DNA of 6,710 nt from Acidobacteriota bacterium (GTDB lineage: Bacteria; Acidobacteriota; Blastocatellia; Pyrinomonadales; Pyrinomonadaceae): positions 2,127-8,836 of the forward strand of contig QHXL01000095.1 of assembly GCA_003222935.1 (NCBI GenBank). Reading direction: 5' to 3'. Positions 1-6,352 of this stretch are shown here, piece by piece. The translations under genes and the position numbers were made by a program. Within the stretch, counting starts at the first letter, position 1. Every line of letters starts with the position of its first letter. Under the pieces are notes generated by a model. It saw only the letters and a program-made list of their open reading frames with translations, did no database searches and was not told the origin of the DNA.

Positions 1-166
1 TTGCCGAAGTCGGGCTTGATTCATGAGTGAAGATCCTCCTCCGTTTCGCACTGTCTCCCGTTCACAACATTAACAGAACCAGGGTCGGTCAAATTAAGCG
101 ATACGCCTCATCCCTGCGCTGGAGTAGACTAACAAAACTCACCCGCCCCAACAGAGGAGAAACCAC

Positions 167-796
167 ATGAAAATCGTTGTAGTGGTGCTGTTCTTGTTGG
201 CTACCCCTGTCTTCGGACAGACACAGACAGACCCAAAACCCGTTCAGCAAACCGCCTTTCTGAAAGTCGATCGAATCGGGGAAGCGAATGCTCGTTCGTT
301 CTTCATCTTTTCGACGAGCATCAGGAACTATGCTATCCGTCATGACGGACATGGTGAAAGCTCGTCAACCACGTCGTTCAGAAAAAACTATGACCTGAAG
401 ATGGGAGGTGCGCAGCGTTTGGAAAGTGTGTATTTCGCCGAGTTCGAAGGCGACCTCTTGCTGGCCTACGAAGTTACCGATCTCAAGTACGATTGGGGAT
501 ACGTTTTGCGGATGGATCAGAAAACGGCGCTTGTCAGATGGATCACACCGCTGAGCGTCAGCGGACTTGGTCCTGGTTTGATCGAGGCTCGCGATCTCTA
601 TCTCAGTGCGTCGAATGTGTTAGCAAAGATCGATTTGCAGAGTGGGGCACTGCTTTGGCAGCGACAGCAAACGAGCCAGTCAATGGCTTTCAGGTTACCG
701 GTGGTTAGACGCGACACGGTTGTATTTTACGAAGACGCTGAAACGGGTCGGACTGTCGAATTGGAGAAACTAACAGGGCGGCTGGTGAAAAATTGA
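167..796 (+). CDS. Exported PQQ-like beta-propeller repeat protein, small, function unknown
   Basis: A 209-residue protein beginning with a clear Sec signal peptide (MK, then a hydrophobic run IVVVVLFLLATPVFG, with likely cleavage before QTQT), so it should act in the periplasm or outside. The second half has strand patterns typical of PQQ-like/quinoprotein propeller repeats: 'VLRMDQKTALVRW' near residues 113-125, 'VLAKIDLQSGALLWQR' near 151-166, and 'LEKLTGRLV' near 199-207. They are spaced about 40-45 residues apart, as propeller blades are. Only about three blades are visible, against seven or eight in complete quinoprotein dehydrogenases, and no catalytic residues can be recognised, so a binding or scaffold role is more likely than an enzyme. 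The start is supported by AGGAG at 155-159, 7 nt before the ATG. It is a single plus-strand gene converging on the DUF1801 gene. I do not recognise a specific family, so no substrate is proposed. Confidence 0.8.
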   Translation: MKIVVVVLFLLATPVFGQTQTDPKPVQQTAFLKVDRIGEANARSFFIFSTSIRNYAIRHDGHGESSSTTSFRKNYDLKMGGAQRLESVYFAEFEGDLLLAYEVTDLKYDWGYVLRMDQKTALVRWITPLSVSGLGPGLIEARDLYLSASNVLAKIDLQSGALLWQRQQTSQSMAFRLPVVRRDTVVFYEDAETGRTVELEKLTGRLVKN

Positions 797-846
797 GATA
801 CCACCGATCTACTTGAAGTTGAAAAGCTAAACGTGAGTTCGCAAAA

Positions 847-1003
847 CAGTGCAAGTTGGGAAGGGTGGCTCTAAATGTCCGATAAACTTCAGTTTGTCGT
901 GACTTGCTTAAGAGGCTCAATCGAGTCGACCGGTACTTTTATTTAAATCACGACAAACTGAAGTTTATCGGACATTTAGAGCCACCCTTCCCAACTTGCA
1001 CTG
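847..1003. repeat. Perfect 56-bp inverted repeat with 45-nt spacer (MITE/REPIN-like, possible two-way terminator)
   Basis: The left arm (847-902) and right arm (948-1003) are exact reverse complements over all 56 bases, with a 45-nt spacer at 903-947. Each arm also contains its own smaller palindrome: CGATAAACT-TC-AGTTTGTCG at 880-899, and the mirrored copy at 951-970. The unit is therefore two head-to-head hairpin-bearing elements. Outside the perfect arms, 833-840 (GTGAGTTC) and 1003-1010 (GAATTCAC) still match in inverted orientation at 7 of 8 positions if a 6-nt insertion at 841-846 is allowed. No clear target-site duplication is visible and the element has no coding capacity of its own. 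It lies between two convergent genes, so RNA from either strand would fold into a very long stem, and a role as a two-way terminator is plausible. Whether it is a mobile-element copy cannot be told without looking for other genomic copies. Confidence 0.9.
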
Positions 1004-1036
1004 AATTCACTCCCTTTTTCTGCTGGTCACCAACCG

Positions 1037-1459
1037 CTAATCCTGAGTCTTCGTTTTCTTCATATACTTCACTGACTCACGCATGAGCTTTTTCAACGTA
1101 GGGAGATGAACATCGTCGAGGCGCTTGATGTAGAGACACCCCTTGGTACACGAATGCTTGCCTAGCTTATTCATCAAGTCCTCGCGTTTGTCGAAGACGC
1201 CCATTAGATAGAGCGTCAGGTTTTGTTTGCGGGGTGAGAATGCGATCAAGGGCCACTCAGCTGGTTTGCCGGTAGTGTTCGTATACCAGTAACTCCCAAA
1301 CCCGACGATGCTGGTTCCCCACATCCTGGGTTTCTCGCCAGTCGCTTCTTCCATCAATGTTGAGATCGCAAAACAATCGGCCCGACGAGTAGGTTCCTTG
1401 ATCGTATTCAGAAACTTATCAACACTGACCTTCCTGGGCTTTGTCTTTGGTTCTGCCAT
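1037..1459 (-). CDS. DUF1801 (YdhG-like fold) domain protein
   Basis: A 140-residue cytoplasmic protein with no signal peptide. It matches the pattern of the DUF1801 family: an N-terminal helix (VDKFLNTIKEPTRRADC), then 'MEEATGEKPRMWGTSIVGFGSY' near residues 36-57, a beta strand with 'PLIAFSPRKQNLTLYLMG' near 70-87, and the C-terminal 'CLYIKRLDDVHLPTLKKLMRES' near 111-132. The family is small, widespread and has no established biochemical role. I chose the ATG at 1459 because AGGAG lies 6 nt upstream and the family normally begins close to this point. An in-frame GTG at 1483 would add eight residues and overlap the stop of the upstream gene, but it lacks a comparable ribosome site. The start is 23 nt after the M20 amidohydrolase stop, so the two are probably co-transcribed, though a cytoplasmic partner of an exported peptidase is not obvious. 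The family call is from sequence memory. Confidence 0.85.
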   Translation of the reverse strand: MAEPKTKPRKVSVDKFLNTIKEPTRRADCFAISTLMEEATGEKPRMWGTSIVGFGSYWYTNTTGKPAEWPLIAFSPRKQNLTLYLMGVFDKREDLMNKLGKHSCTKGCLYIKRLDDVHLPTLKKLMRESVKYMKKTKTQD

Positions 1460-1482
1460 AAGCTGCTCCTGGAGGAAAAGCA

Positions 1483-3078
1483 CTACCTCGTTGTTGGATA
1501 CTTGATCCCCAACTGATCGAGATAGGTGCTGTATTTCTTCGGGTCGTAATAGAACTTCTTCATCTGCTCGCGAAAGGTATCCATGCGGCGTCTATTCAAC
1601 ATGATCTCCGGTTTGTCAGTCGCAGAAATCAATGGCTGATATTTAGTCTCCTTCGTTTGCACTTCCCGAAAGTACTTCCATGCCTGTTCGACCAACTCCG
1701 GTTTGGTAAGCAGATCCATCAACGTCATTGCGATAACTTTGGCTCCTGCTGTTGCGCCCTTGTGCGCAATCGGTGTTGCCATCGCAATAGCGTCTGTCCA
1801 GTTGTGACCAGGCAGACCCGGAATATTCGACGGATAACGAAGTGTCACCGTTGGAACATTCCACGACACATCACCGATGTCGTCTGAACCGCCGCGAGTT
1901 TGAGCCTGATCGTTGACCGGGCCAGTCAACTGACCTAACTCTGTAGTTAGACCACGGTCCTGCAACTTCAATTCTTTTTGTAACGCTTTCGCCAGCGTCT
2001 GATCTTCGTTACTCCACGTCGGTAAGCCGACCTGTTTGATGTTTTCGTACATGGCTTCAGCTACCGGTTTGTTGAAATGCTGCGGCCATGCGGAACCCAG
2101 AATCCGTGACGTTACTGAAGTGTTTGTCATGGTCGCCGCACCCTGGGCCATCGAGTCGCCCATAGCTCGAAGCTGAGTGATGTGTTCGTAGTCGAGTTCG
2201 CGAAAGTAATACCAAACACTGGCGAGTCTCGGCACGACGTTGGGCTGATCGCCGCCGTTTGTGATTACGTAGTGGGATCGTTGTTGCAGGCGCAGGTGTT
2301 CGCGCTTGAAGTTCCAGCCAATGTCCATCAACTCGACTGCATCGAGTGCGCTCCGTCCTGACCATGGTGAACCGGCAGCATGTGCGCTTTCGCCTTTGAA
2401 AGTGTATTCGACAGAGACCAAGCCCGTAGCCGCGGCCTGTCCCCACGAGGTTGTCAGGTTGTTGCTCACGTGTGCGAATAGAACTACGTCGACATCCTTG
2501 AACAGTCCATCTCGAACAAAGTAAGCCTTACCCGCAACCAACTCCTCGGCGACCCCCGGCCAGATCTTTATTGTTCCAGGCAGCTTGTTGCGCTCCATCT
2601 GTCGTTTCACTGCAATGGCCGCGGTGATGTGCAGTGGCAAACCTGAGTTGTGACCCTCTCCGTGACCCGGTGCTCCGTCGATGATCGGGTCACGATAGGC
2701 AACGCCAGGTTTTTGCGACGCTTGAGGAATGCAGTCGATATCTGAACCAAGTGCGATCACGGGTTTGCCGGAGCCCCACGTTGCGACCCAGGCTGTCGGA
2801 ATACCGGATATGCCGCGTTCGATTTTGAATCCTTCCTTTTCGAGTATTCCGGTTAGATACTTCGACGACTCAAACTCTTCAAAACCCAGTTCACCAAAAC
2901 TGAAAACAGTATCGATCATGACCTGTGTTTGTTTGGCCATCGATTCAACATCACGTGCGACGAGGGCTTTGTAGTCCTGCGCTGCCGATGAAGTTTCAAC
3001 TACTGGTTGTGTACTACCAATCACCAGGAGGAAGACGAGACAAAACACAATGATCAAGAAATGAAGAGTTCGACGCAT
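1483..3078 (-). CDS. Exported M20 family amidohydrolase/peptidase, AbgB-like
   Basis: A 531-residue zinc-dependent amidohydrolase of the M20 family. It most resembles the branch containing AbgB, the p-aminobenzoyl-glutamate hydrolase subunit, which releases an amino acid from an N-acyl or peptide bond. Visible elements in order: signal peptide or N-terminal anchor (residues 1-23), 'ALGSDIDCIPQ' (109-119), the metal motif 'GHGEGHNSG' with His143, the catalytic and metal pair Glu178-Glu179 in 'PGVAEEL', His203 in 'FAHVSN', the dimerisation-domain entry 'GESAHAAGSPWSGRSALDA' (229-247) with His233, 'GSDDIGDVSWNVPT' (397-410), and 'GHNW' with His425. The cysteine common in related M20 enzymes (CGH) is Glu141 here. 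It is about 50 residues longer than AbgB, from the signal segment and a C-terminal tail. AAGGAG lies 5 nt before the ATG. The amide substrate cannot be deduced; dipeptides or acyl-amino acids are likely. Confidence 0.92.
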   Translation of the reverse strand: MRRTLHFLIIVFCLVFLLVIGSTQPVVETSSAAQDYKALVARDVESMAKQTQVMIDTVFSFGELGFEEFESSKYLTGILEKEGFKIERGISGIPTAWVATWGSGKPVIALGSDIDCIPQASQKPGVAYRDPIIDGAPGHGEGHNSGLPLHITAAIAVKRQMERNKLPGTIKIWPGVAEELVAGKAYFVRDGLFKDVDVVLFAHVSNNLTTSWGQAAATGLVSVEYTFKGESAHAAGSPWSGRSALDAVELMDIGWNFKREHLRLQQRSHYVITNGGDQPNVVPRLASVWYYFRELDYEHITQLRAMGDSMAQGAATMTNTSVTSRILGSAWPQHFNKPVAEAMYENIKQVGLPTWSNEDQTLAKALQKELKLQDRGLTTELGQLTGPVNDQAQTRGGSDDIGDVSWNVPTVTLRYPSNIPGLPGHNWTDAIAMATPIAHKGATAGAKVIAMTLMDLLTKPELVEQAWKYFREVQTKETKYQPLISATDKPEIMLNRRRMDTFREQMKKFYYDPKKYSTYLDQLGIKYPTTR

Positions 3079-3139
3079 GATTACTCCTTAGCTGATCGAG
3101 AAATTTAAATAAGACATCAACCACAAAGAAAAAATACTA

Positions 3140-3159
3140 AAAGAACGAAGGGGTTCTTT
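3140..3159 (-). terminator. Weak hairpin plus T-tract in the leader of the amidohydrolase gene
   Basis: A perfect 7-bp stem (AAAGAAC at 3140-3146 with GTTCTTT at 3153-3159, 6-nt loop) is followed, on the minus strand, by TAGTATTTTTT. This has the shape of an intrinsic terminator placed after the alpha/beta hydrolase gene and about 60 nt before the amidohydrolase start. The stem is AT-rich and short, so termination would be weak. It could be a boundary between the two operons, an attenuator-like leader element, or chance in an A/T-rich stretch. Confidence 0.3.
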
Positions 3160-3176
3160 CATTGTGCGAGAAAGTG

Positions 3177-3364
3177 GGCTCTGCGCTCCGTAGGAGCCTA
3201 ATGTTTATAGTACCGTCGTACCGACACAGGCTGCGCTCCGTAGGAGTGCTATCTCTAGTACAAGAAAGGTCTGATCGCCAGCTGGTTTAGCTCCACATTG
3301 CACTCCTAAAGGAGTGCCCTCGTTCTAATGCGGAACGGCTATAAACATCGAGCTCCTACGGAGC
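3177..3364. repeat. REP/REPIN-like palindromic cluster in the 362-nt gap (GCTCCGTAGGAGC family)
   Basis: The gene-free stretch 3079-3440 is largely occupied by this cluster. The short palindrome GCTCC-GTA-GGAGC occurs at 3185-3197 and is repeated, with a changed last base, at 3235-3247. The 16 bases at 3181-3196 recur exactly at 3231-3246. An inverted copy ends the cluster at 3352-3364. The outer copies share more than the palindrome: GCTCCGTAGGAGC, three variable bases, then ATGTTTATAG (3185-3210) is mirrored at 3339-3364 with only those three bases differing. Between them is another hairpin, GCACTCC-TAAA-GGAGTGC (3300-3317). Two hairpin units in head-to-head orientation are the hallmark of REPIN/BIME elements, which REP-associated tyrosine transposases mobilise in other bacteria. 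No transposase is in the window. The remainder of the gap (3365-3440) shows nothing I can name. Confidence 0.8.
3300..3317. repeat. Perfect 7-bp hairpin inside the REP-like cluster
   Basis: GCACTCC (3300-3306) and GGAGTGC (3311-3317) flank a TAAA loop. The left half matches the reverse complement of the GGAGTGC end of the second repeat unit (3243-3249), so it belongs to the same repeat family and is the inner mirrored copy. A terminator is unlikely on either strand because no T-tract follows. Confidence 0.65.
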
Positions 3365-3440
3365 AAAAGCAAATGCCAAATAGGTTTCTAACTATCGCAG
3401 TAACCCAAGTCCCTAGTGACTCTCCTTAGAACACAAAAGC

Positions 3441-4187
3441 TCATTCATTCCAGTTGTACTTCTGATACTTGGGTTCGACTTCCAGTTCGACCTTTTTTAG
3501 AAACTCCCACGCGGTATTGTTGAACTTCGGTGCCTGGTCGTAATACCAGTGATCGTGCCCGGCAATTTCGATCAGCTCGACTGTAAAGCCTGCAGTTTTC
3601 AAAGCGTCGCGTGTATCTCGCGCGACCTTTAGCGGCACATATTCATCCGCATCGCCGACCTGGATCGAGATTGGTATCTTTCGCTTCGCCAGGTCAATCA
3701 ACTCTTTGCCGTCCCGTGTCAACGCACCTGCATGTATTGCGGTTGCCGCGAAGTACTGCGATTCCATCAACGCCATCTCGAGTGCGAAAGTCGCACCTGC
3801 CGAATGCCCAAAGAGGTAGACGCGTTTTGGATTCACCGGTTGTTTCGACTTCAACTCTTCAACAAGGTCATGTAGGAAATCCGGCCCATCTTGCGGCGAG
3901 CCCCAGCCACGGAGATCGGTCGCGTCTGGGCCGGCCAGGACTATTCCTTCCTTCTTCGCGAGGTCTTTCCACTTTTCAACAAGGTTCACGCCGGTCCGGT
4001 TCGAACCATGAAGCATGACTATCAGCGGCGCGAGTGAACCACTTTTCAACGTCGAAGGAACGTAGAGATAGTAAGCCCGGGCCTTACCATTTGAAGTGAT
4101 TAGCTCTTTCGTAATGTCGTCCTTCGCGACAATCGTCGAACAGCTGAAAAATATAAGTAGAGCTACGAGCAGAGTGTGAAGTCTCAT
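3441..4187 (-). CDS. Exported alpha/beta hydrolase (esterase, PHB-depolymerase/LpqC-like)
   Basis: A 248-residue serine hydrolase with the complete alpha/beta-hydrolase plan. A signal peptide covers residues 1-21 (hydrophobic LLVALLIFFSC, then STIVA). The oxyanion-hole motif is 'VMLHGSNRTG' (57-66), the nucleophile elbow is 'GHSAGA' with Ser129, the acid is probably Asp181 in 'GDADEYVP', and the catalytic His is probably His211 in 'AGHDHWYYD'. The length and the HG/GHSAG combination resemble single-domain esterases of the PHB-depolymerase, feruloyl-esterase and phospholipase/carboxylesterase groups. The substrate is unknown; soluble esters or short peptides' ester derivatives are possible. 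The start has AAGGAG 7 nt upstream. It lies 29 nt after the stop of the large ester hydrolase on the same strand, so the two are very likely one transcript. A cysteine at residue 16 follows FFS, which is a poor lipobox, so ordinary export is favoured over lipidation. Confidence 0.9.
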   Translation of the reverse strand: MRLHTLLVALLIFFSCSTIVAKDDITKELITSNGKARAYYLYVPSTLKSGSLAPLIVMLHGSNRTGVNLVEKWKDLAKKEGIVLAGPDATDLRGWGSPQDGPDFLHDLVEELKSKQPVNPKRVYLFGHSAGATFALEMALMESQYFAATAIHAGALTRDGKELIDLAKRKIPISIQVGDADEYVPLKVARDTRDALKTAGFTVELIEIAGHDHWYYDQAPKFNNTAWEFLKKVELEVEPKYQKYNWNE

Positions 4188-4216
4188 CGGCTTGCTCCTT
4201 GGAAGTGAAGTTAATT

Positions 4217-6139
4217 CTACGGTCGTGTCACTAACGGCAGCTCAATATAGCTGGCCTGTCCGGGTGCGTGATAGATCCGTTGTGTCGCCTTCTTGTAGTC
4301 CTCGGGTTTGGCCCAGAACATGTTCTTAACAAACGTCTGTGGATTGCGATCGTAGAGAGGGAACCAGCTCGACTGTATTTGGACCATGATCCGGTGTCCA
4401 GGCAAGAACACATGGTTGGCGGTAGGAAGCACGAAGCGATATTTCAGCGGCGTGTTCGGTGTTATCGGTTTCGCGGTTTCGAATCCTTCCCGGTACCGAC
4501 CCCGCAGCACGTCTGCTGAAATCATCAACTGGTAACCACCCATGTTTGGTTGAGCGGAGACTTCGTCAGGGTACAGATCGATCAATTTGACAACCCAGTC
4601 GGAGTCGGAGCCCGAGGTGGAAGCGACCAGGTTCACGATTGACTCACCACTTATCTTCACCGGAGCTTTCAGAACTTCCGACTTGAAGGCTAGTACATCT
4701 GGCCGTCCGGACTGTTCACGTTGATCGTCGACCAGCCACTGTCGCCACGTAGTTGCGTCAATCGGCCTGGCTCGATAGGGGACTGGTTTCGACGGGTCTG
4801 AGATGTACTCCGCAAACTCAGGGTCACCCGCCTTTGGCGTGGAGAAGCCAACTGCAAGTCCTGCATTCAGGTAAAGCGGCGTAGGCTTCACGGTACATCC
4901 TGATGGACAACCGGCCGGCCAACTCGGAAGCCGGTACCATTTGTTCGTTCCAGTTTCGAAAGCTGTTATGGGCGCGATCTCCATCCCGGGAGCGCTGTCT
5001 TTCAGATAGTGATCAAGAAAGGGACGAAGGATCTCCTGTCGGAAATAGAGTGCGGTGTCGCTGCCAAACTTAATGGCGCCCAACGAACTGCCCTCGCGAA
5101 TCTCCTGACCGTGGTGCCATGGGCCAAGCACCATGTAGACCATGTCGTTGTTTCTGTCTTTGGGTTTGATTGCTTTATAGACGGCGATGTCGCCATAGAT
5201 GTCTTCCTGATCCCAGAGACTGTGGACCAGCATCACCGGTACCTTGAGCGGTTCCTTTGCCAACAGCTTATCGACTGCTTGTTCTTGCCAGTAGGAGTCA
5301 TAAGCCGGGTGCTCGAGAATCTTGCGCCAGAAGCCGACCTGTTCGAGTCCACGAAGTCGACCGAGTTCTCCTGCCGAACCTGCTTCCATAAACATGTCGT
5401 AGTCGTCTAAGTGACTCGTCCACCACTTGATCTCGTTTCTGCGCGTCGCTTGCTGATCGTAGATGTAACTCATTCCCTGCTGGCGAAACGCGCCGTTGTG
5501 AAACCAGTCGTCGCCTCTCCAGCCATCAACCATTGGATTCATCGGCACGGAAACTTTAAGTGCTGGATGCGGATTAAAAAGCGCCATCAGGGGAAGAAAG
5601 CCGTCGTAGGAGATACCGAGGATTCCGACCTTGCCGTTGGTTTCAGGAATGTTTTTGACTAGCCAATCGATTGTGTCGTAGGTGTCGGTTGCGTGATCGA
5701 CTGTGGTGGGATTCAAAGGTCCACGCAGTGGACGGTTCATGACGTACTCGCCTTCTGAGCCGTACTTGCCACGAATGTCCTGAACCACCCGGATGTAACC
5801 ACCTTCGACGATCACATCGGTGGCGTTGTCGTAACCTTCGAGACTTGGTCCCAGATGTGAACTGTTCGTGTGAGTAGTTAATGATGCGGCATCGTAAGGC
5901 GTTCGTGTCAGGAGAATCGGAGCACGCTGTGCGCCTTTCGGAACAAGCACGACTGTGTAAAGTTTCACTCCGTCGCGCATCGGAATCATTACTTCCCGCC
6001 GTGTGTAGTCAAAACCGTGGTACGTCGGTTCGAACCTTTCGGGTGTTTCGTTAGGAAGCGTTTGAGCGGTAAGTGAAGCGGTCAAGAACAGAACTGCGAA
6101 CAGAATGAAGAATAGTTTCTGAGTACGGGGTCTCATCAT
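4217..6139 (-). CDS. Exported CocE/NonD family hydrolase, probable alpha-amino-acid ester hydrolase
   Basis: A 640-residue serine hydrolase of the CocE/NonD, X-Pro dipeptidyl-peptidase (S15) superfamily. A signal peptide spans residues 1-25 (cleavage around LTA-QT). An alpha/beta-hydrolase domain runs from about residue 40 to 385, followed by a C-terminal jelly-roll domain (about 410-638). The nucleophile is Ser177 in 'GISYDG', the acid is Asp310 in 'WDQED', and the histidine is His343 in 'GPWHHGQ'. Asp211, Glu312 and Asp313 sit where alpha-amino-acid ester hydrolases carry the acidic cluster that binds the substrate's free amino group. Those enzymes cleave or transfer alpha-amino acyl groups from esters and beta-lactam antibiotics. 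Length and export also fit. The ATG at 6139 has AGGA 7 nt upstream; a second ATG directly follows. It is first in a probable two-gene operon behind a good promoter. Cocaine-esterase-like or glutaryl-acylase activity is the alternative. Confidence 0.93.
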   Translation of the reverse strand: MMRPRTQKLFFILFAVLFLTASLTAQTLPNETPERFEPTYHGFDYTRREVMIPMRDGVKLYTVVLVPKGAQRAPILLTRTPYDAASLTTHTNSSHLGPSLEGYDNATDVIVEGGYIRVVQDIRGKYGSEGEYVMNRPLRGPLNPTTVDHATDTYDTIDWLVKNIPETNGKVGILGISYDGFLPLMALFNPHPALKVSVPMNPMVDGWRGDDWFHNGAFRQQGMSYIYDQQATRRNEIKWWTSHLDDYDMFMEAGSAGELGRLRGLEQVGFWRKILEHPAYDSYWQEQAVDKLLAKEPLKVPVMLVHSLWDQEDIYGDIAVYKAIKPKDRNNDMVYMVLGPWHHGQEIREGSSLGAIKFGSDTALYFRQEILRPFLDHYLKDSAPGMEIAPITAFETGTNKWYRLPSWPAGCPSGCTVKPTPLYLNAGLAVGFSTPKAGDPEFAEYISDPSKPVPYRARPIDATTWRQWLVDDQREQSGRPDVLAFKSEVLKAPVKISGESIVNLVASTSGSDSDWVVKLIDLYPDEVSAQPNMGGYQLMISADVLRGRYREGFETAKPITPNTPLKYRFVLPTANHVFLPGHRIMVQIQSSWFPLYDRNPQTFVKNMFWAKPEDYKKATQRIYHAPGQASYIELPLVTRP

Positions 6140-6210
6140 TTATTTGTCCTATAAGTTTTAAGAGAATAGCTTTTTGCGAACAGCATTTGTGCCTGTCTTG
6201 TGGAAGCCAG

Positions 6211-6240
6211 ATTATCGTTGCGATAAACCCTAAGTGGCAA
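6211..6240 (-). promoter_or_regulatory. Sigma70-like promoter for the ester hydrolase operon
   Basis: On the minus strand, TTGCCA (6240-6235) and GATAAT (6216-6211) are separated by 18 nt. Each box matches the TTGACA/TATAAT consensus at five of six positions. This predicts a transcript start near 6204 and a leader of roughly 65 nt before the ATG at 6139. It lies 7 nt downstream of the inverted repeat, which would insulate it from the oxidoreductase gene. No operator palindrome is visible next to it. Confidence 0.55.
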
Positions 6241-6247
6241 GAGTCAA

Positions 6248-6352
6248 AAATCAGCCGCAGATAAACGCAGAAAAACCCAGATCAGAATGAGTGAAAAGGT
6301 CGACTCTTATTGTTCGGATCTGCGTCTTTCTGCGTTTATCTGCGGCTGATTT
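6248..6352 (-). terminator. Inverted repeat (CGCAGATAAACGCAG family), likely terminator of the oxidoreductase gene
   Basis: The left arm (6248-6283) and right arm (6317-6352) are reverse complements at 34 of 36 positions, with a looser match continuing about four bases further inward. The arms contain a short internal iteration, CGCAGA spaced by about ten bases. Read on the minus strand, the stem begins directly after the oxidoreductase stop codon and its base runs into TTTTT (6250-6246), giving the form of a rho-independent terminator with an unusually long stem. The arm sequence reads like a dispersed repeat that I associate from memory with several environmental phyla, so a repeat element that has taken on terminator duty is the preferred reading. 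The strand is given for the terminator role. Confidence 0.7.

Noticed and set aside
1..30. Possible 3' tail of an upstream plus-strand gene (frame 1 is open to a TGA at 28-30, frame 3 to a TGA at 24-26).
   Set aside because: Eight or nine codons cannot be distinguished from chance, and the frame cannot be chosen.
79..166. Promoter for the plus-strand PQQ-like gene, with TAGACT at 125-130 as a candidate -10 box.
   Set aside because: No acceptable -35 box is found at 16-18 nt, so the match is too weak to annotate.
904..1086. Plus-strand open frame crossing the right arm of the inverted repeat.
   Set aside because: It has no ribosome site, lies largely in repeat DNA and then runs into the antisense of the DUF1801 gene; the translation has no recognisable features.
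1481..1485. TAGTG overlap: a GTG codon sharing a base with the amidohydrolase stop could start the DUF1801 protein and couple translation.
   Set aside because: The downstream ATG at 1459 has AGGAG at the right distance and fits the usual family start; the extra eight residues look like translated leader.
3181..3246. Two direct 16-base repeats with a 34-nt interval, resembling a minimal CRISPR array.
   Set aside because: There are only two direct copies, they are too short, and an inverted copy with a shared tail fits a REP-type element; there are no cas genes nearby.
4137..4187. Possible lipoprotein signal (Cys16) in the small alpha/beta hydrolase.
   Set aside because: The residues before the cysteine are F-F-S, a poor lipobox lacking the usual Leu at -3; a normal signal-peptidase I site around residue 21 is more likely.
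5009..5410. A 133-codon plus-strand open frame opposite the ester hydrolase, and a similar one at 3611-4018 opposite the small hydrolase.
   Set aside because: Both lie fully antisense to well-supported genes, lack ribosome sites and show no domain-like composition.
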